Shown: positions 6,166-11,983, counted from the first letter of the stretch. The stretch is 14,392 bases of DNA from Susulua sp964590995 (GCA_964590995.1 CAZPYY010000025.1:1-14392), one strand, 5' to 3'. The notes: generated by a model not told the origin, from the letters alone. Translations and numbers: made by a program.

Positions 6166-8175
6166 ATGGCTACAGATAAGATCAAAAGAGAAATAGAGCA
6201 ATTACGGAAAGAGATTCGCCATGCCGATTACTGCTATTATACTCTCAGTGATCCTGAGATATCCGATAAAGAGTATGATAACCTTCTAAAAAACTTGAAG
6301 AATTTGGAAGAAAAGCGCCCAGAGCTTGTTACCCCGGATTCTCCTACTCAAAGGGTATCGGGAGGTGTTTTGGAAGGTTTTTCGACTGTAGAGCATAAGA
6401 GGCGTATGCTTTCTTTAGATAATAGTTATTCTATTGAAGAATTAAAGGGTTGGGAGAAGAAAATCAGGCGGGCATTAAAGAGAAAAGTTGAATTTGATTA
6501 TGTCGCCGAATTGAAGATGGATGGAGTCAGCGTTTCTTTAACTTACGAGAAAGGAGTTTTTTCAACAGGTGCTACCCGGGGAGATGGAGGAAGAGGAGAG
6601 GATGTTACTACGAACCTTAAGACAATAAGGTCAATTCCTCTCAAACTAATTAGTAGAGATAATCTTGCCTCAATTGAAGTTAGAGGTGAAGTATATATAG
6701 GTAAGAAGGATTTTGAAAAACTAAATAAGGAAAGATTGAACTTGGGTGAAGCTCCTTTTGCCAATCCTCGGAATGCTGCTAGTGGTTCATTGAAACTGCT
6801 AGATCCTTCATTAGTTGCCAGGAGAAATTTAAAATGTTTTGTTCATTCATTTGGAGTTGCTAAAGATTATAACTTTTCTTCTCAGAAAGAGTTTTTGAAG
6901 AAGACTCGTGAATCGGGCCTTTGTTCCAACCCCAATAATAAATACTGTAAGAACTTAAAAGAAGTTATTGATTATTGTCTTTACTGGCAGAAGGAGCGTG
7001 AGGCTTTGGACTATGAAGTTGACGGTGTAGTGATAAAGGTTAATTCTTTTGAGTTGCAGAAGGAGTTAGGAGCAACTCGCAAGAGTCCGCGTTGGGCAGT
7101 TGCTTATAAATTTCCGGCTCAGCAAGCTACCACAAGAGTAAAGAAGATTGAATTTGGGGTAGGAAGAACCGGAATTATTACTCCGGTAGCAATATTAGAA
7201 CCAGTAGAGTGCGGAGGGGTTAGGATATCTAGAGCAACACTTCATAATTTTGATGAAATAAAGAGGCTTGATGTAAAAGAAGCAGACACAGTTTTAATTG
7301 AAAGGGCTGGCGAAGTGATTCCTAAAGTGATAAAGGTAATAACATCTAAGCGTCAGGGTAAGGAGAAGAGGGTTAAAATACCCAATAACTGTCCGGTCTG
7401 TGGCGGCAATGTAGCCAAAGAGAAAGAGGAAGAGGTATATTGGTATTGCCTTAATCTTGATTGCCCGGCCCAGCTTAAACGGGCGACTCTGCACTTTGCA
7501 TCTCGTCGGGCCATGGATATTGAAGGAATGGGTGAAGCAATAGTTGAAGACTTAGTTGATCGTAAGTTAGTTAAGAGCCTGGTAGATATCTATTACTTAA
7601 AGAAAGGCGATTTCCTCAACCTTCCTCTTTTTAAAGATAAGCGAACCAGCAAGTTAGTAGCGGCAATAGATAAGAGTAAGAAGAGACCTCTTTCTAATTT
7701 TCTCTTTGGTTTAGGAGTAAGACATGTGGGCGAGAAGGCAGCTATACTTCTTGCTGAGCGTTTTGGAAGCATTGTTCGTATCCTTAAATTAAGCGAGGGG
7801 GAGCTTAGGGAGATTCCCGAGGTAGGTCCGATTATGGCTTCTTCGATTGTTAAGTTCTTCTCATCCAAGAATACTAAAAAGATGATCAAGGAGTTTAAAA
7901 GGGCAGGGGTTAATTTAATACAGGTTAGGCGAATGGTCAAAAAGAGCAGGATAAGCGGAAAAACCTTTGTCTTTACCGGCGAGCTCGATTCCCTTTCACG
8001 CTCTCAGGCCAGAGGGCTAATAGAGAAATTAGGTGCCCAATGGACATCGACGGTTAGCAAAAATACTGATTTTCTGGTAGCCGGGGAGAATCCTGGTTCA
8101 AAATACACCAAGGCTAAACAGCTAGGAGTAGCTATTATCCATGAAGAGGCGTTTCTTAGGCTTACTCAAGGCTAA
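6166..8175 (+). CDS. ligA: NAD-dependent DNA ligase
   Basis: A 669-residue, full-length bacterial DNA ligase that seals nicks using NAD+ in replication and repair. Domain Ia (about 1-65) has YYxLSDPEISDxEYD, which binds NMN. The adenylation domain has ELKMDG with the AMP-accepting K117, then TRGDGxxGEDVT, RGEV, FANPRNAASGSL and VDGVVIKV. An OB domain follows, then a zinc finger (C409, C412, C428, C433). Helix-hairpin-helix repeats (about 440-580) include GMGEAIVEDL, FGLGVRHVGEKAA and IPEVGPIMASSI. The last 75 or so residues form a BRCT domain (GKTFVFTGELDSLSR...). No key residue is missing. It is the last gene before the T-rich promoter region at 8176-8304. Confidence 0.98.
   Translation: MATDKIKREIEQLRKEIRHADYCYYTLSDPEISDKEYDNLLKNLKNLEEKRPELVTPDSPTQRVSGGVLEGFSTVEHKRRMLSLDNSYSIEELKGWEKKIRRALKRKVEFDYVAELKMDGVSVSLTYEKGVFSTGATRGDGGRGEDVTTNLKTIRSIPLKLISRDNLASIEVRGEVYIGKKDFEKLNKERLNLGEAPFANPRNAASGSLKLLDPSLVARRNLKCFVHSFGVAKDYNFSSQKEFLKKTRESGLCSNPNNKYCKNLKEVIDYCLYWQKEREALDYEVDGVVIKVNSFELQKELGATRKSPRWAVAYKFPAQQATTRVKKIEFGVGRTGIITPVAILEPVECGGVRISRATLHNFDEIKRLDVKEADTVLIERAGEVIPKVIKVITSKRQGKEKRVKIPNNCPVCGGNVAKEKEEEVYWYCLNLDCPAQLKRATLHFASRRAMDIEGMGEAIVEDLVDRKLVKSLVDIYYLKKGDFLNLPLFKDKRTSKLVAAIDKSKKRPLSNFLFGLGVRHVGEKAAILLAERFGSIVRILKLSEGELREIPEVGPIMASSIVKFFSSKNTKKMIKEFKRAGVNLIQVRRMVKKSRISGKTFVFTGELDSLSRSQARGLIEKLGAQWTSTVSKNTDFLVAGENPGSKYTKAKQLGVAIIHEEAFLRLTQG
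8157..8175 (+). terminator. Weak possible terminator at the end of ligA
   Basis: An imperfect stem (TTAGGCTT with AAGGCTAA, one G-G mismatch, four-base loop) spans the end of ligA and its stop codon. T-rich sequence begins a few bases downstream (8186 onward). The T-run is not directly adjacent, so intrinsic termination is possible but weakly supported. Confidence 0.25.
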
Positions 8176-8193
8176 ATTTCCCACCTTTTTAAC

Positions 8194-8238
8194 CATTTTT
8201 TTTCATTTTTTCATTTTTTCATTTCTTTTATTTTTTTC
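8194..8238 (+). promoter_or_regulatory. T-rich tract with CATTTTTT repeats, possible UP element
   Basis: Successive CATTTTTT units start at 8194, 8204, 8212 and 8220 and run directly into the -35 box. AT tracts just upstream of -35 are typical of UP elements contacted by the RNA polymerase alpha C-terminal domains at stable-RNA and ribosomal-protein promoters. The same T-runs could help terminate transcripts arriving from ligA. No ORF or other signal is seen here. Confidence 0.45.
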
Positions 8239-8266
8239 TTGACAAAAACATCTTTTATAGTATTAT
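8239..8266 (+). promoter_or_regulatory. Sigma-70-type promoter for the tRNA-Thr/rpmG/secE/nusG/rpl/rpoB operon
   Basis: The -35 box TTGACA (8239-8244) is a perfect consensus, separated by 16 bp from the -10 box TATTAT (8261-8266, 5 of 6). Transcription would start at about 8272-8274, some 32 bases before tRNA-Thr. It is the only strong promoter I recognise in the window and lies at the only clear gap between the two gene blocks. Confidence 0.8.
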
Positions 8267-8277
8267 CTTCAAGTATG

Positions 8278-8302
8278 TTTTTCCTTGATTTTAAAGGAAA
8301 AA
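8278..8302 (+). other. 9-bp leader hairpin between the promoter and tRNA-Thr
   Basis: TTTTTCCTT (8278-8286) and AAGGAAAAA (8294-8302) are perfectly complementary around a 7-base loop. The hairpin begins about 5 bases after the predicted start site and ends 2 bases before tRNA-Thr. It may shield the transcript 5' end or guide tRNA 5' processing. There is no T-run after it, so it is not a standard terminator. Confidence 0.5.
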
Positions 8303-8304
8303 TC

Positions 8305-8377
8305 GCCCACGTAGCTCAATCGGTAGAGCACTTCGTTGGTAACGAAGTGGTAACCGGTTCAATTCCGGTCGTGGGCT
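8305..8377 (+). tRNA. tRNA-Thr (anticodon GGT)
   Basis: A complete cloverleaf. The 7-bp acceptor stem is GCCCACG/CGTGGGC. The D arm is GCTC-AATCGGTA-GAGC. The anticodon stem is CTTCG/CGAAG around loop TTGGTAA, with anticodon GGT at 8338-8340. The variable loop is 5 bases, and the T arm is ACCGG-TTCAATT-CCGGT. The discriminator base is T8377. CCA is not encoded and must be added by the CCA enzyme. It reads ACC and ACU codons and is the first gene of the ribosomal/RNA polymerase operon, so it must be cut out of the long transcript. Confidence 0.97.
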
Positions 8378-8409
8378 AAAAAAGCAGAGTAAGATTAGTT
8401 AAAAACCAC

Positions 8410-8449
8410 AAAAGTGGGGCGGGGATTTTGCAAGCCTTTTCCCGCTTTT
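8410..8449 (+). other. Stem-loop between tRNA-Thr and rpmG
   Basis: AAAAGTGGGG (8410-8419) pairs with TCCCGCTTTT (8440-8449) over 10 bp including two G-U type pairs, with a 20-base loop. It sits in the 88-bp gap where many genomes carry tuf. It could be an attenuator, a processing signal, or the scar left by a lost gene. The sequence after it is AT-rich but not a clean T-run. Confidence 0.35.
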
Positions 8450-8465
8450 ATCATTGTAAGTCATT

Positions 8466-8618
8466 ATGAGAGAGTTAATTGCGTTATCGTGCACAATTTG
8501 CAAAAGAAAAAATTATTATACCACTAAGAACAAGAGAAAGCATCCCGAAAAGGTGTCGATAAAGAAGTTTTGTCCTTGGGAGCGTAAGTATACCGAGCAC
8601 AAGGAAGCAAAACCTTAA
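8466..8618 (+). CDS. rpmG: 50S ribosomal protein L33
   Basis: A 50-codon gene giving a basic protein (MRELIALSCTICKRKNYYTT...) that matches L33, a small protein of the large ribosomal subunit near the E site. The length is normal. The first zinc pair is intact (CTIC, C9 and C12). The second pair, usually C-x-x-C, reads CPWE, so C36 remains but the last Cys is Glu at position 39. This three-cysteine form is intermediate between the zinc-binding C+ and zinc-free C- types. The conserved KHPEKVSIKKF and YTEHKE segments support the call. It lies between two tRNA genes, as is common where rpmG precedes secE. The Shine-Dalgarno is weak. Confidence 0.93.
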   Translation: MRELIALSCTICKRKNYYTTKNKRKHPEKVSIKKFCPWERKYTEHKEAKP

Positions 8619-8633
8619 AAGCTAAAAACGTAG

Positions 8634-8707
8634 AATGAAAAGCGTAAAACTGTCGCTAAAATTAATTATACAAAAAGTTTTACAGTTGAAACTTTTCGCT
8701 TTTCGTT
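8634..8707 (+). other. Long interrupted stem-loop just before tRNA-Trp
   Basis: AATGAAAAGCG (8634-8644) pairs with CGCTTTTCGTT (8697-8707) over 11 bp with one G-U pair. Inside it, TAAAACT (8645-8651) pairs with AGTTTTA (8676-8682), leaving a 14-base bulge on the 3' side. It ends 4 bases before the tRNA-Trp acceptor stem and may direct tRNA excision or partly attenuate transcription between rpmG and secE. Confidence 0.45.
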
Positions 8708-8711
8708 ATTA

Positions 8712-8784
8712 AGGCGAGTGGCTCAATTGGCAGAGCACCGGTCTCCAAAACCGGGGGCTGCAGGTTCAACTCCTGCCTCGCCTG
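8712..8784 (+). tRNA. tRNA-Trp (anticodon CCA)
   Basis: A complete cloverleaf. The acceptor stem is AGGCGAG/CTCGCCT with discriminator G8784, as expected for Trp. The D arm is GCTC-AATTGGCA-GAGC. The anticodon stem is CCGGT/ACCGG around loop CTCCAAA, with anticodon CCA at 8745-8747. The T arm is GCAGG-TTCAACT-CCTGC. The 3' CCA is not encoded. Its position between rpmG and secE is the arrangement seen in many bacteria. Confidence 0.97.
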
Positions 8785-8816
8785 CTGAAAGATAGGAAAG
8801 GGATAGTTATAGAAGG

Positions 8817-9011
8817 ATGATCAAGAAAATAAAGGGATTTCCGAGATTTGTAAAAGAGGTAAGAGAAGAACTAAAGAAGGTAAGCTGGTCTTCGCGGCAG
8901 GAATTAATGGCCGCAGCAACTATTGTAGTGATTGTCACCAGTCTTCTAACCGCCTACATTGCTATCGTAGATTTAGGTTTATCGAGGTTAGTTCAAATTC
9001 TATTGAAATAA
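8817..9011 (+). CDS. secE: Preprotein translocase subunit SecE
   Basis: A 64-residue protein with the standard short SecE layout: an amphipathic cytoplasmic N-terminal helix (RFVKEVREELKKVSW, residues 11-25), where the KKVSWxSRxE segment is the family signature, then one membrane segment (about 30-52). SecE clamps SecY in the SecYEG channel in the inner membrane. There is no E. coli-type extra pair of helices, as is usual outside gamma-proteobacteria. Its place directly before nusG is the conserved order. The AAGG touching the ATG is too close to act as a normal Shine-Dalgarno, and GGAAAGGG ends 14 bases upstream, so initiation here looks inefficient. An in-frame TAG at 8793 rules out an upstream start. 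Confidence 0.95.
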   Translation: MIKKIKGFPRFVKEVREELKKVSWSSRQELMAAATIVVIVTSLLTAYIAIVDLGLSRLVQILLK

Positions 9012-9038
9012 TACACCCACAAAAAATTATTATGATTA

Positions 9039-9110
9039 GATGATGTATATAATCTTGCGAAGCAAGTTTGGCGAAGCTGAAGCTTCACCGAATATATTAT
9101 ATCCATCATT
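9039..9110 (+). repeat. Compact three-way-junction palindromic element between secE and nusG
   Basis: A 15-position outer stem (9039-9053 with 9096-9110) pairs except for one T-C mismatch. It encloses two adjacent hairpins with no spacer between them: CTTGC-GAA-GCAAG (9054-9066) and an 11-position stem with loop TGAA (9067-9092, one C-A mismatch, one T-G pair). Only three bases, TAT at 9093-9095, are unpaired at the junction. It occupies most of the 176-bp secE-nusG gap. It may be a transcribed RNA element that processes or modulates the mRNA before nusG, or a MITE/REP-like mobile palindrome. Confidence 0.6.
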
Positions 9111-9137
9111 ACTAGCGCCGGACAACAAAGTTTAAAA

Positions 9138-9191
9138 ATGAGGAAAAGAGGTAATAAGAGCATAGAAGAACTGTTTGTAGGTATGAGATGA
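9138..9191 (+). other. Possible 17-codon leader ORF coupled to nusG
   Basis: An ATG at 9138 opens a short basic frame (MRKRGNKSIEELFVGMR) whose TGA overlaps the nusG ATG as ATGA. The Shine-Dalgarno is poor. It could be a translated leader that delivers ribosomes to nusG, or chance; no family is recognised. Confidence 0.2.
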
Positions 9192-9715
9192 AGAAGTGGT
9201 ATATTTTGCACACTTTAAGCGGAGCTGAAGATAAAGCGAAAGCAAATCTTGAGGCAAGGATAGGTGCTAGCGGTTTTGCTGAGTTGGTTGATGAGGTTGT
9301 TATTCCTAAAGAGCAGATCACTGAGGTAAAACTAGGCAAGAAAAAAGTTTTGGAGCGTAAGTTCTTCCCGGGGTATATCCTTATACATATGGAGATGAAT
9401 GATGACACCTGGCTTTTTGTACGCAACACTCCTGGCATTACCGCTTTTATTGGTCCACGAAGAAAACCTTCTCCTATATCCCAGGAAGAGGTAGATAGAA
9501 TTTTAGTAAAGGCTGAAGAGAGTAAGGCTAAACCGGCACCAAAGGTGAGCTTTGAGAGGGGTGAAAGTATTCGGGTAGTCGAAGGGCCTTTTGTTAATTT
9601 TAATGGTGTGGTTGAGGATATTCATCCTGATAAGGGAAAGGTGAAGGTGAATGTTTCAATTTTTGGAAGGACTACTCCGGTTGAACTTGAATTTTGGCAA
9701 GTCGAGAAAATATGA
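9188..9715 (+). CDS. nusG: Transcription termination/antitermination factor NusG
   Basis: A 175-residue protein of normal length. The NGN domain (about 1-115) begins MKKWYILHTLSGAEDKAKANL and carries KKVLERKFFPGYILIHMEM and WLFVRNTPGITAFIG, the surface that binds the RNA polymerase clamp. The C-terminal KOW domain (about 125-175) has GESIRVVEGPFVNFNGVVEDI and FGRTTPVELEFWQVEKI, which contact Rho or ribosomal protein S10. NusG links transcription elongation to translation and to Rho termination. The start is supported by the conserved KKWY opening and an AGGT a few bases upstream. It lies between secE and rplK in the standard order, but unusually large structured gaps flank it on both sides. 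Confidence 0.98.
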   Translation: MKKWYILHTLSGAEDKAKANLEARIGASGFAELVDEVVIPKEQITEVKLGKKKVLERKFFPGYILIHMEMNDDTWLFVRNTPGITAFIGPRRKPSPISQEEVDRILVKAEESKAKPAPKVSFERGESIRVVEGPFVNFNGVVEDIHPDKGKVKVNVSIFGRTTPVELEFWQVEKI

Positions 9716-9725
9716 ACATGAATTT

Positions 9726-9796
9726 CCACTAATTACATACAAATTACCACGAATAGTTCGTGGAGATTCTTATATTTGATTCGTGGCAATTCGTGT
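9726..9796 (+). repeat. Palindromic cluster of TTCGTGG words between nusG and rplK
   Basis: The core is a perfect 7-bp hairpin, CCACGAA-TAG-TTCGTGG (9747-9763). Further copies of the word appear as ATTCGTGG (9779-9786) and AATTCGTG (9788-9795), with an inverted, one-base-different copy CCACTAATT at 9726-9734. Outer arms CACTAATT/AATTCGTG (one mismatch) and CAAAT/ATTTG (9740-9744 with 9774-9778) make a long imperfect palindrome. It looks like a dispersed intergenic repeat placed in the leader where ribosomal protein L1 normally regulates rplK-rplA. Confidence 0.55.
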
Positions 9797-9798
9797 AG

Positions 9799-9813
9799 TG
9801 AGCGGAGCGAACA
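9799..9813 (+). promoter_or_regulatory. rplK ribosome binding site within a GAGCGGAGCG repeat
   Basis: The only Shine-Dalgarno-like sequence before rplK is GGAG at 9804-9807, six bases from the ATG. It is part of the tandem GAGCGGAGCG that follows the palindromic cluster directly, so repeat-associated DNA seems to provide the initiation signal. Confidence 0.5.
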
Positions 9814-10254
9814 ATGGCTAAGAAGAAAAAGAAAAAACCAGTAAGTCAGATAAAGTTACAAATTCCCGCTGGCGCAGCAAATCCAGCACCGCCGGTTGGC
9901 CCGGCATTAGGTCAGCACGGGGTAAATATTATGCAGTTCTGTAAGGCTTTCAACGATAGCACAAAACAAAAAGAGGGGATAATACTACCGGTTATAATCA
10001 GTGTTTATGGAGACCGTTCTTTTGATTTTATTGTTAAGAGCCCCCCGGTTTCTTTTCTCTTAAAGAGAGCGGCTAATTTAGCTAAAGCCAGCTCTTTACC
10101 CGGTAAGGAAATTATCGGCGAGGTGACTAAAAGTGCAGTTATGCAAATAGCTAAAGAGAAGATGCAGGATTTAAATACTCGTGATTTAGAAGCTGCTGCC
10201 AGAATAGTTGAAGGTACAGCTAGAAGCTGCGGGTTAAAAGTAGTCCAAGGTTAA
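9814..10254 (+). CDS. rplK: 50S ribosomal protein L11
   Basis: A 146-residue protein of near-standard length. L11 binds the 23S rRNA GTPase-associated centre and takes part in factor-dependent steps and the stringent response. The N-terminal domain has IKLQIPAGAANPAPPVGPALGQHGVNIMQFC, with the conserved proline-rich PAPPVGPALG stretch. The C-terminal rRNA-binding domain ends EAAARIVEGTARSCGLKVVQG, matching the family signature. The run of seven lysines after MA lengthens the usual start slightly. rplA follows after 12 bases. Autoregulation of the pair by L1 binding to the leader is known in E. coli; here the leader holds the TTCGTGG palindrome instead of an obvious L1 site. Confidence 0.98.
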   Translation: MAKKKKKKPVSQIKLQIPAGAANPAPPVGPALGQHGVNIMQFCKAFNDSTKQKEGIILPVIISVYGDRSFDFIVKSPPVSFLLKRAANLAKASSLPGKEIIGEVTKSAVMQIAKEKMQDLNTRDLEAAARIVEGTARSCGLKVVQG

Positions 10255-10266
10255 GGGAGAAGACTT

Positions 10267-10947
10267 ATGGCGCATAGCAAGAGATATCTGGAAGCTAAAA
10301 AAATGGTCGAGGAGAACAAGACTTATCCTTTAAGTGAAGCAATTGATCTTTTAAAGTCTATGCCCAAAACTAAATTTGATGAGATGGTAGAGATTAGTGG
10401 CAAGCTAGGTGCAGATCCTAAGCAATCTGATCAGATGGTTAGGGGTTCTGTAGTATTGCCTCACGGCACTGGTAAGCAGACCAAGGTTTTAGTTTTTTGC
10501 GAGCCTGAAAAAGAGAAAGATGCTAAAGAAGCCGGAGCTGACCATATTGGTTCCCAGGAGACTATCGATAAGATTCTTAAAGAGGGGTGGACTGGCTTTG
10601 ATTGTTGTATATCCACACCTTCGATGATGCGTTCAGTAAGTAAACTAGGAAAATTCTTAGGCCCGCGAGGGCTTATGCCTTCTCCTAAAACCGGGACAGT
10701 AACTGAGAACATAGCTCATGCAATCTCAGAGGCAAAGAGAGGAAAGATCGATTTTCGTATGGATAAGCTTGGCTGTATCCATGTTGGAGTGGGTAAACTA
10801 TCATTTAGTGTCCAAGATCTATTAGATAATGCGAAGACTTTTGTTAAAGCTCTTGCAGCTGCAAAACCTTCAACGGTTAAAGGTGATTTTATAGGAAATC
10901 TTTACTTATCAGTGACAATGGGACCGGCAGTAAAATTTAATTTATAG
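10267..10947 (+). CDS. rplA: 50S ribosomal protein L1
   Basis: A 226-residue two-domain protein of normal length. L1 forms the mobile stalk at the ribosomal E site and in many bacteria represses translation of the rplK-rplA mRNA. The N-terminal part has KRYLEAKKMV and YPLSEAIDLLK. The middle has the family signature GKFLGPRGLMPSPKTGTVT. The end has FRMDKLGCIHVGVGKLSF and PSTVKGDFIGNLYLSVTMGPAVKF, with the expected GP near the C-terminus. A good Shine-Dalgarno (AGGGAGA) precedes the ATG. Confidence 0.98.
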   Translation: MAHSKRYLEAKKMVEENKTYPLSEAIDLLKSMPKTKFDEMVEISGKLGADPKQSDQMVRGSVVLPHGTGKQTKVLVFCEPEKEKDAKEAGADHIGSQETIDKILKEGWTGFDCCISTPSMMRSVSKLGKFLGPRGLMPSPKTGTVTENIAHAISEAKRGKIDFRMDKLGCIHVGVGKLSFSVQDLLDNAKTFVKALAAAKPSTVKGDFIGNLYLSVTMGPAVKFNL

Positions 10948-10949
10948 GT

Positions 10950-10967
10950 CAACAGACCACCCTGTTG
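10950..10967 (+). promoter_or_regulatory. Small hairpin in the 31-base rplA-rplJ gap
   Basis: CAACAG (10950-10955) and CTGTTG (10962-10967) form a perfect 6-bp stem around ACCACC. An alternative ACCC/GGGT pairing overlaps its 3' half. The gap is far shorter than the usual L10 leader, which autoregulates rplJ-rplL. This hairpin may be a reduced control element, or may only modulate access to the weak AGAAAG before rplJ. Confidence 0.4.
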
Positions 10968-10978
10968 GGTAGAAAGTT

Positions 10979-11530
10979 ATGGCTAAAGGAACAAAAAAAA
11001 TAGGCTTATTAACACGCGAAAGAATTATTGAAGAGCTAAAGCAAGGGGTTAAAAGCACCGAAGGGTGTTTTTTCGTTGGTTTTAATAAGGTTGGAGCCTT
11101 TCCGTTTAATGAACTACGCAACAATCTTCGTGGTTCCGGCGCCAGAGTCTTCGTAGCTAAGAACTCTTTGTTTAAAAAAGCATTGGGTGAATTAGGTTGG
11201 GAAGATGTGAATAGTTTACTGGAAGCAGAGACCGGCGTTGTTATCATAAAAGATGATGATGTAACTAAAGCTTGCAAAATCCTTGTTGAGTTTACTAAAG
11301 AGACCGAAGCTCTACAGTTAAAGGGCGGAGTTATTAAAGATAAAAGGGTTAGCCTGAAGGAATTAAGCGCTTTAGCAAAACTTCCTTCCCGGGAGGTACT
11401 TATTGGCACGGTAGTGTCAACTTTTGCTTCACCTTTGTGTGGTTTTCTTAATACATTGAATCAGATTATTTTAAAGTTTGTTTGGGTTGTTGAAGAAATA
11501 AAAAAAGCTAAAGAGAAGAAAAAAGGATAA
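10979..11530 (+). CDS. rplJ: 50S ribosomal protein L10
   Basis: A 183-residue protein, slightly longer than usual. L10 anchors the L7/L12 dimers to the ribosome as the base of the stalk. The rRNA-binding N-terminal domain includes RNNLRGSGARVFVAKNSLFKKAL (about 44-66), the conserved region that contacts 23S rRNA. LQLKGGVIKDKRVSLKELSALAKLPSREVL follows. The long C-terminal helix that binds L7/L12 is KFVWVVEEIKKAKEKKKG, ending in a lysine-rich tail. It precedes rplL by 10 bases. Translational autoregulation by the L10-L12 complex is typical, but the gap upstream is very short here. Confidence 0.97.
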   Translation: MAKGTKKIGLLTRERIIEELKQGVKSTEGCFFVGFNKVGAFPFNELRNNLRGSGARVFVAKNSLFKKALGELGWEDVNSLLEAETGVVIIKDDDVTKACKILVEFTKETEALQLKGGVIKDKRVSLKELSALAKLPSREVLIGTVVSTFASPLCGFLNTLNQIILKFVWVVEEIKKAKEKKKG

Positions 11531-11540
11531 GGAGGTAGTT

Positions 11541-11918
11541 ATGTCTAAGGTTGATGACATTATGAAGGTGGTGGAGGAGATGACCGTTCTAGAGCTTTCC
11601 GAGCTAGTAAAGGCTTGTGAAGATAAGTTTGGAGTAACCGCTGCTGCTCCTGCAGTTGCTGTAGCTGCAGCTGGAGGCGGAGCCGTCGCAGAAGAGGAAG
11701 AAGAGAAAACTTCCTTTACTGTAACTTTAACTGGCGTAGGTTCCAATAAGATAGCGGTTATTAAGGAGATCAGAGCAATTACTGAGCTAGGTTTAAAGGA
11801 AGCAAAGGACTTAGTTGATTCTGCACCTAAGGCTATTAAGGAAAATGTTACCAAGGAAGAAGCTGAAGACATCAAGAAGAAAATTGAAGCTACCGGGGCT
11901 ACTGTAGAGTTAAAATAA
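11541..11918 (+). CDS. rplL: 50S ribosomal protein L7/L12
   Basis: A 125-residue acidic stalk protein that recruits translational GTPases. The N-terminal dimerisation domain is about residues 1-33 (VDDIMKVVEEMTVLELSELV). An Ala/Gly-rich flexible hinge follows at about 34-50, then a run of glutamates. The C-terminal domain (about 55-125) has FTVTLTGVGSNKIAVIKEIR and GLKEAKDLVDSAPKAIKENV, the factor-binding surface, ending ATGATVELK. It has the strongest Shine-Dalgarno of the ribosomal genes here (AAGGAGG), in line with the need for several copies of L7/L12 per ribosome. Confidence 0.99.
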   Translation: MSKVDDIMKVVEEMTVLELSELVKACEDKFGVTAAAPAVAVAAAGGGAVAEEEEEKTSFTVTLTGVGSNKIAVIKEIRAITELGLKEAKDLVDSAPKAIKENVTKEEAEDIKKKIEATGATVELK

Positions 11919-11983
11919 AAGGATAAAGGCAAAAGGAAGAAGGAAGAAGTGAAGAAACGTTTAAAAATTTTTACTTTATCCTT
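11919..11983 (+). promoter_or_regulatory. Possible attenuator/processing stem-loop between rplL and rpoB
   Basis: AAGGATAAAG (11919-11928) begins right after the rplL stop and is perfectly complementary to CTTTATCCTT (11974-11983). The 45-base loop contains a purine-rich GGAAGAAGGAAGAAG tract. Part of that tract could instead pair with CTTATTCCTT downstream, giving a competing fold. In E. coli the same gap holds an attenuator and RNase III site that lower rpoB expression relative to ribosomal proteins; a similar role is inferred here. Confidence 0.4.

Noticed and set aside
7593..7940. 115-codon open frame on the - strand inside ligA
   Set aside because: It lies wholly antisense to conserved ligA coding sequence and its translation shows no family features.
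9726..9813. CRISPR array from the repeated TTCGTGG words
   Set aside because: The words are 7-8 bases long, occur in both orientations and have no regular unique spacers.
10942..11409. 155-codon open frame on the - strand over rplJ
   Set aside because: Antisense to a clear L10 gene, with no Shine-Dalgarno or recognisable domain.
11471..11932. 153-codon open frame on the - strand over rplL
   Set aside because: Its Ala/Ser/Thr-rich translation is the mirror of the rplL hinge and C-terminal codons; rplL is certain.
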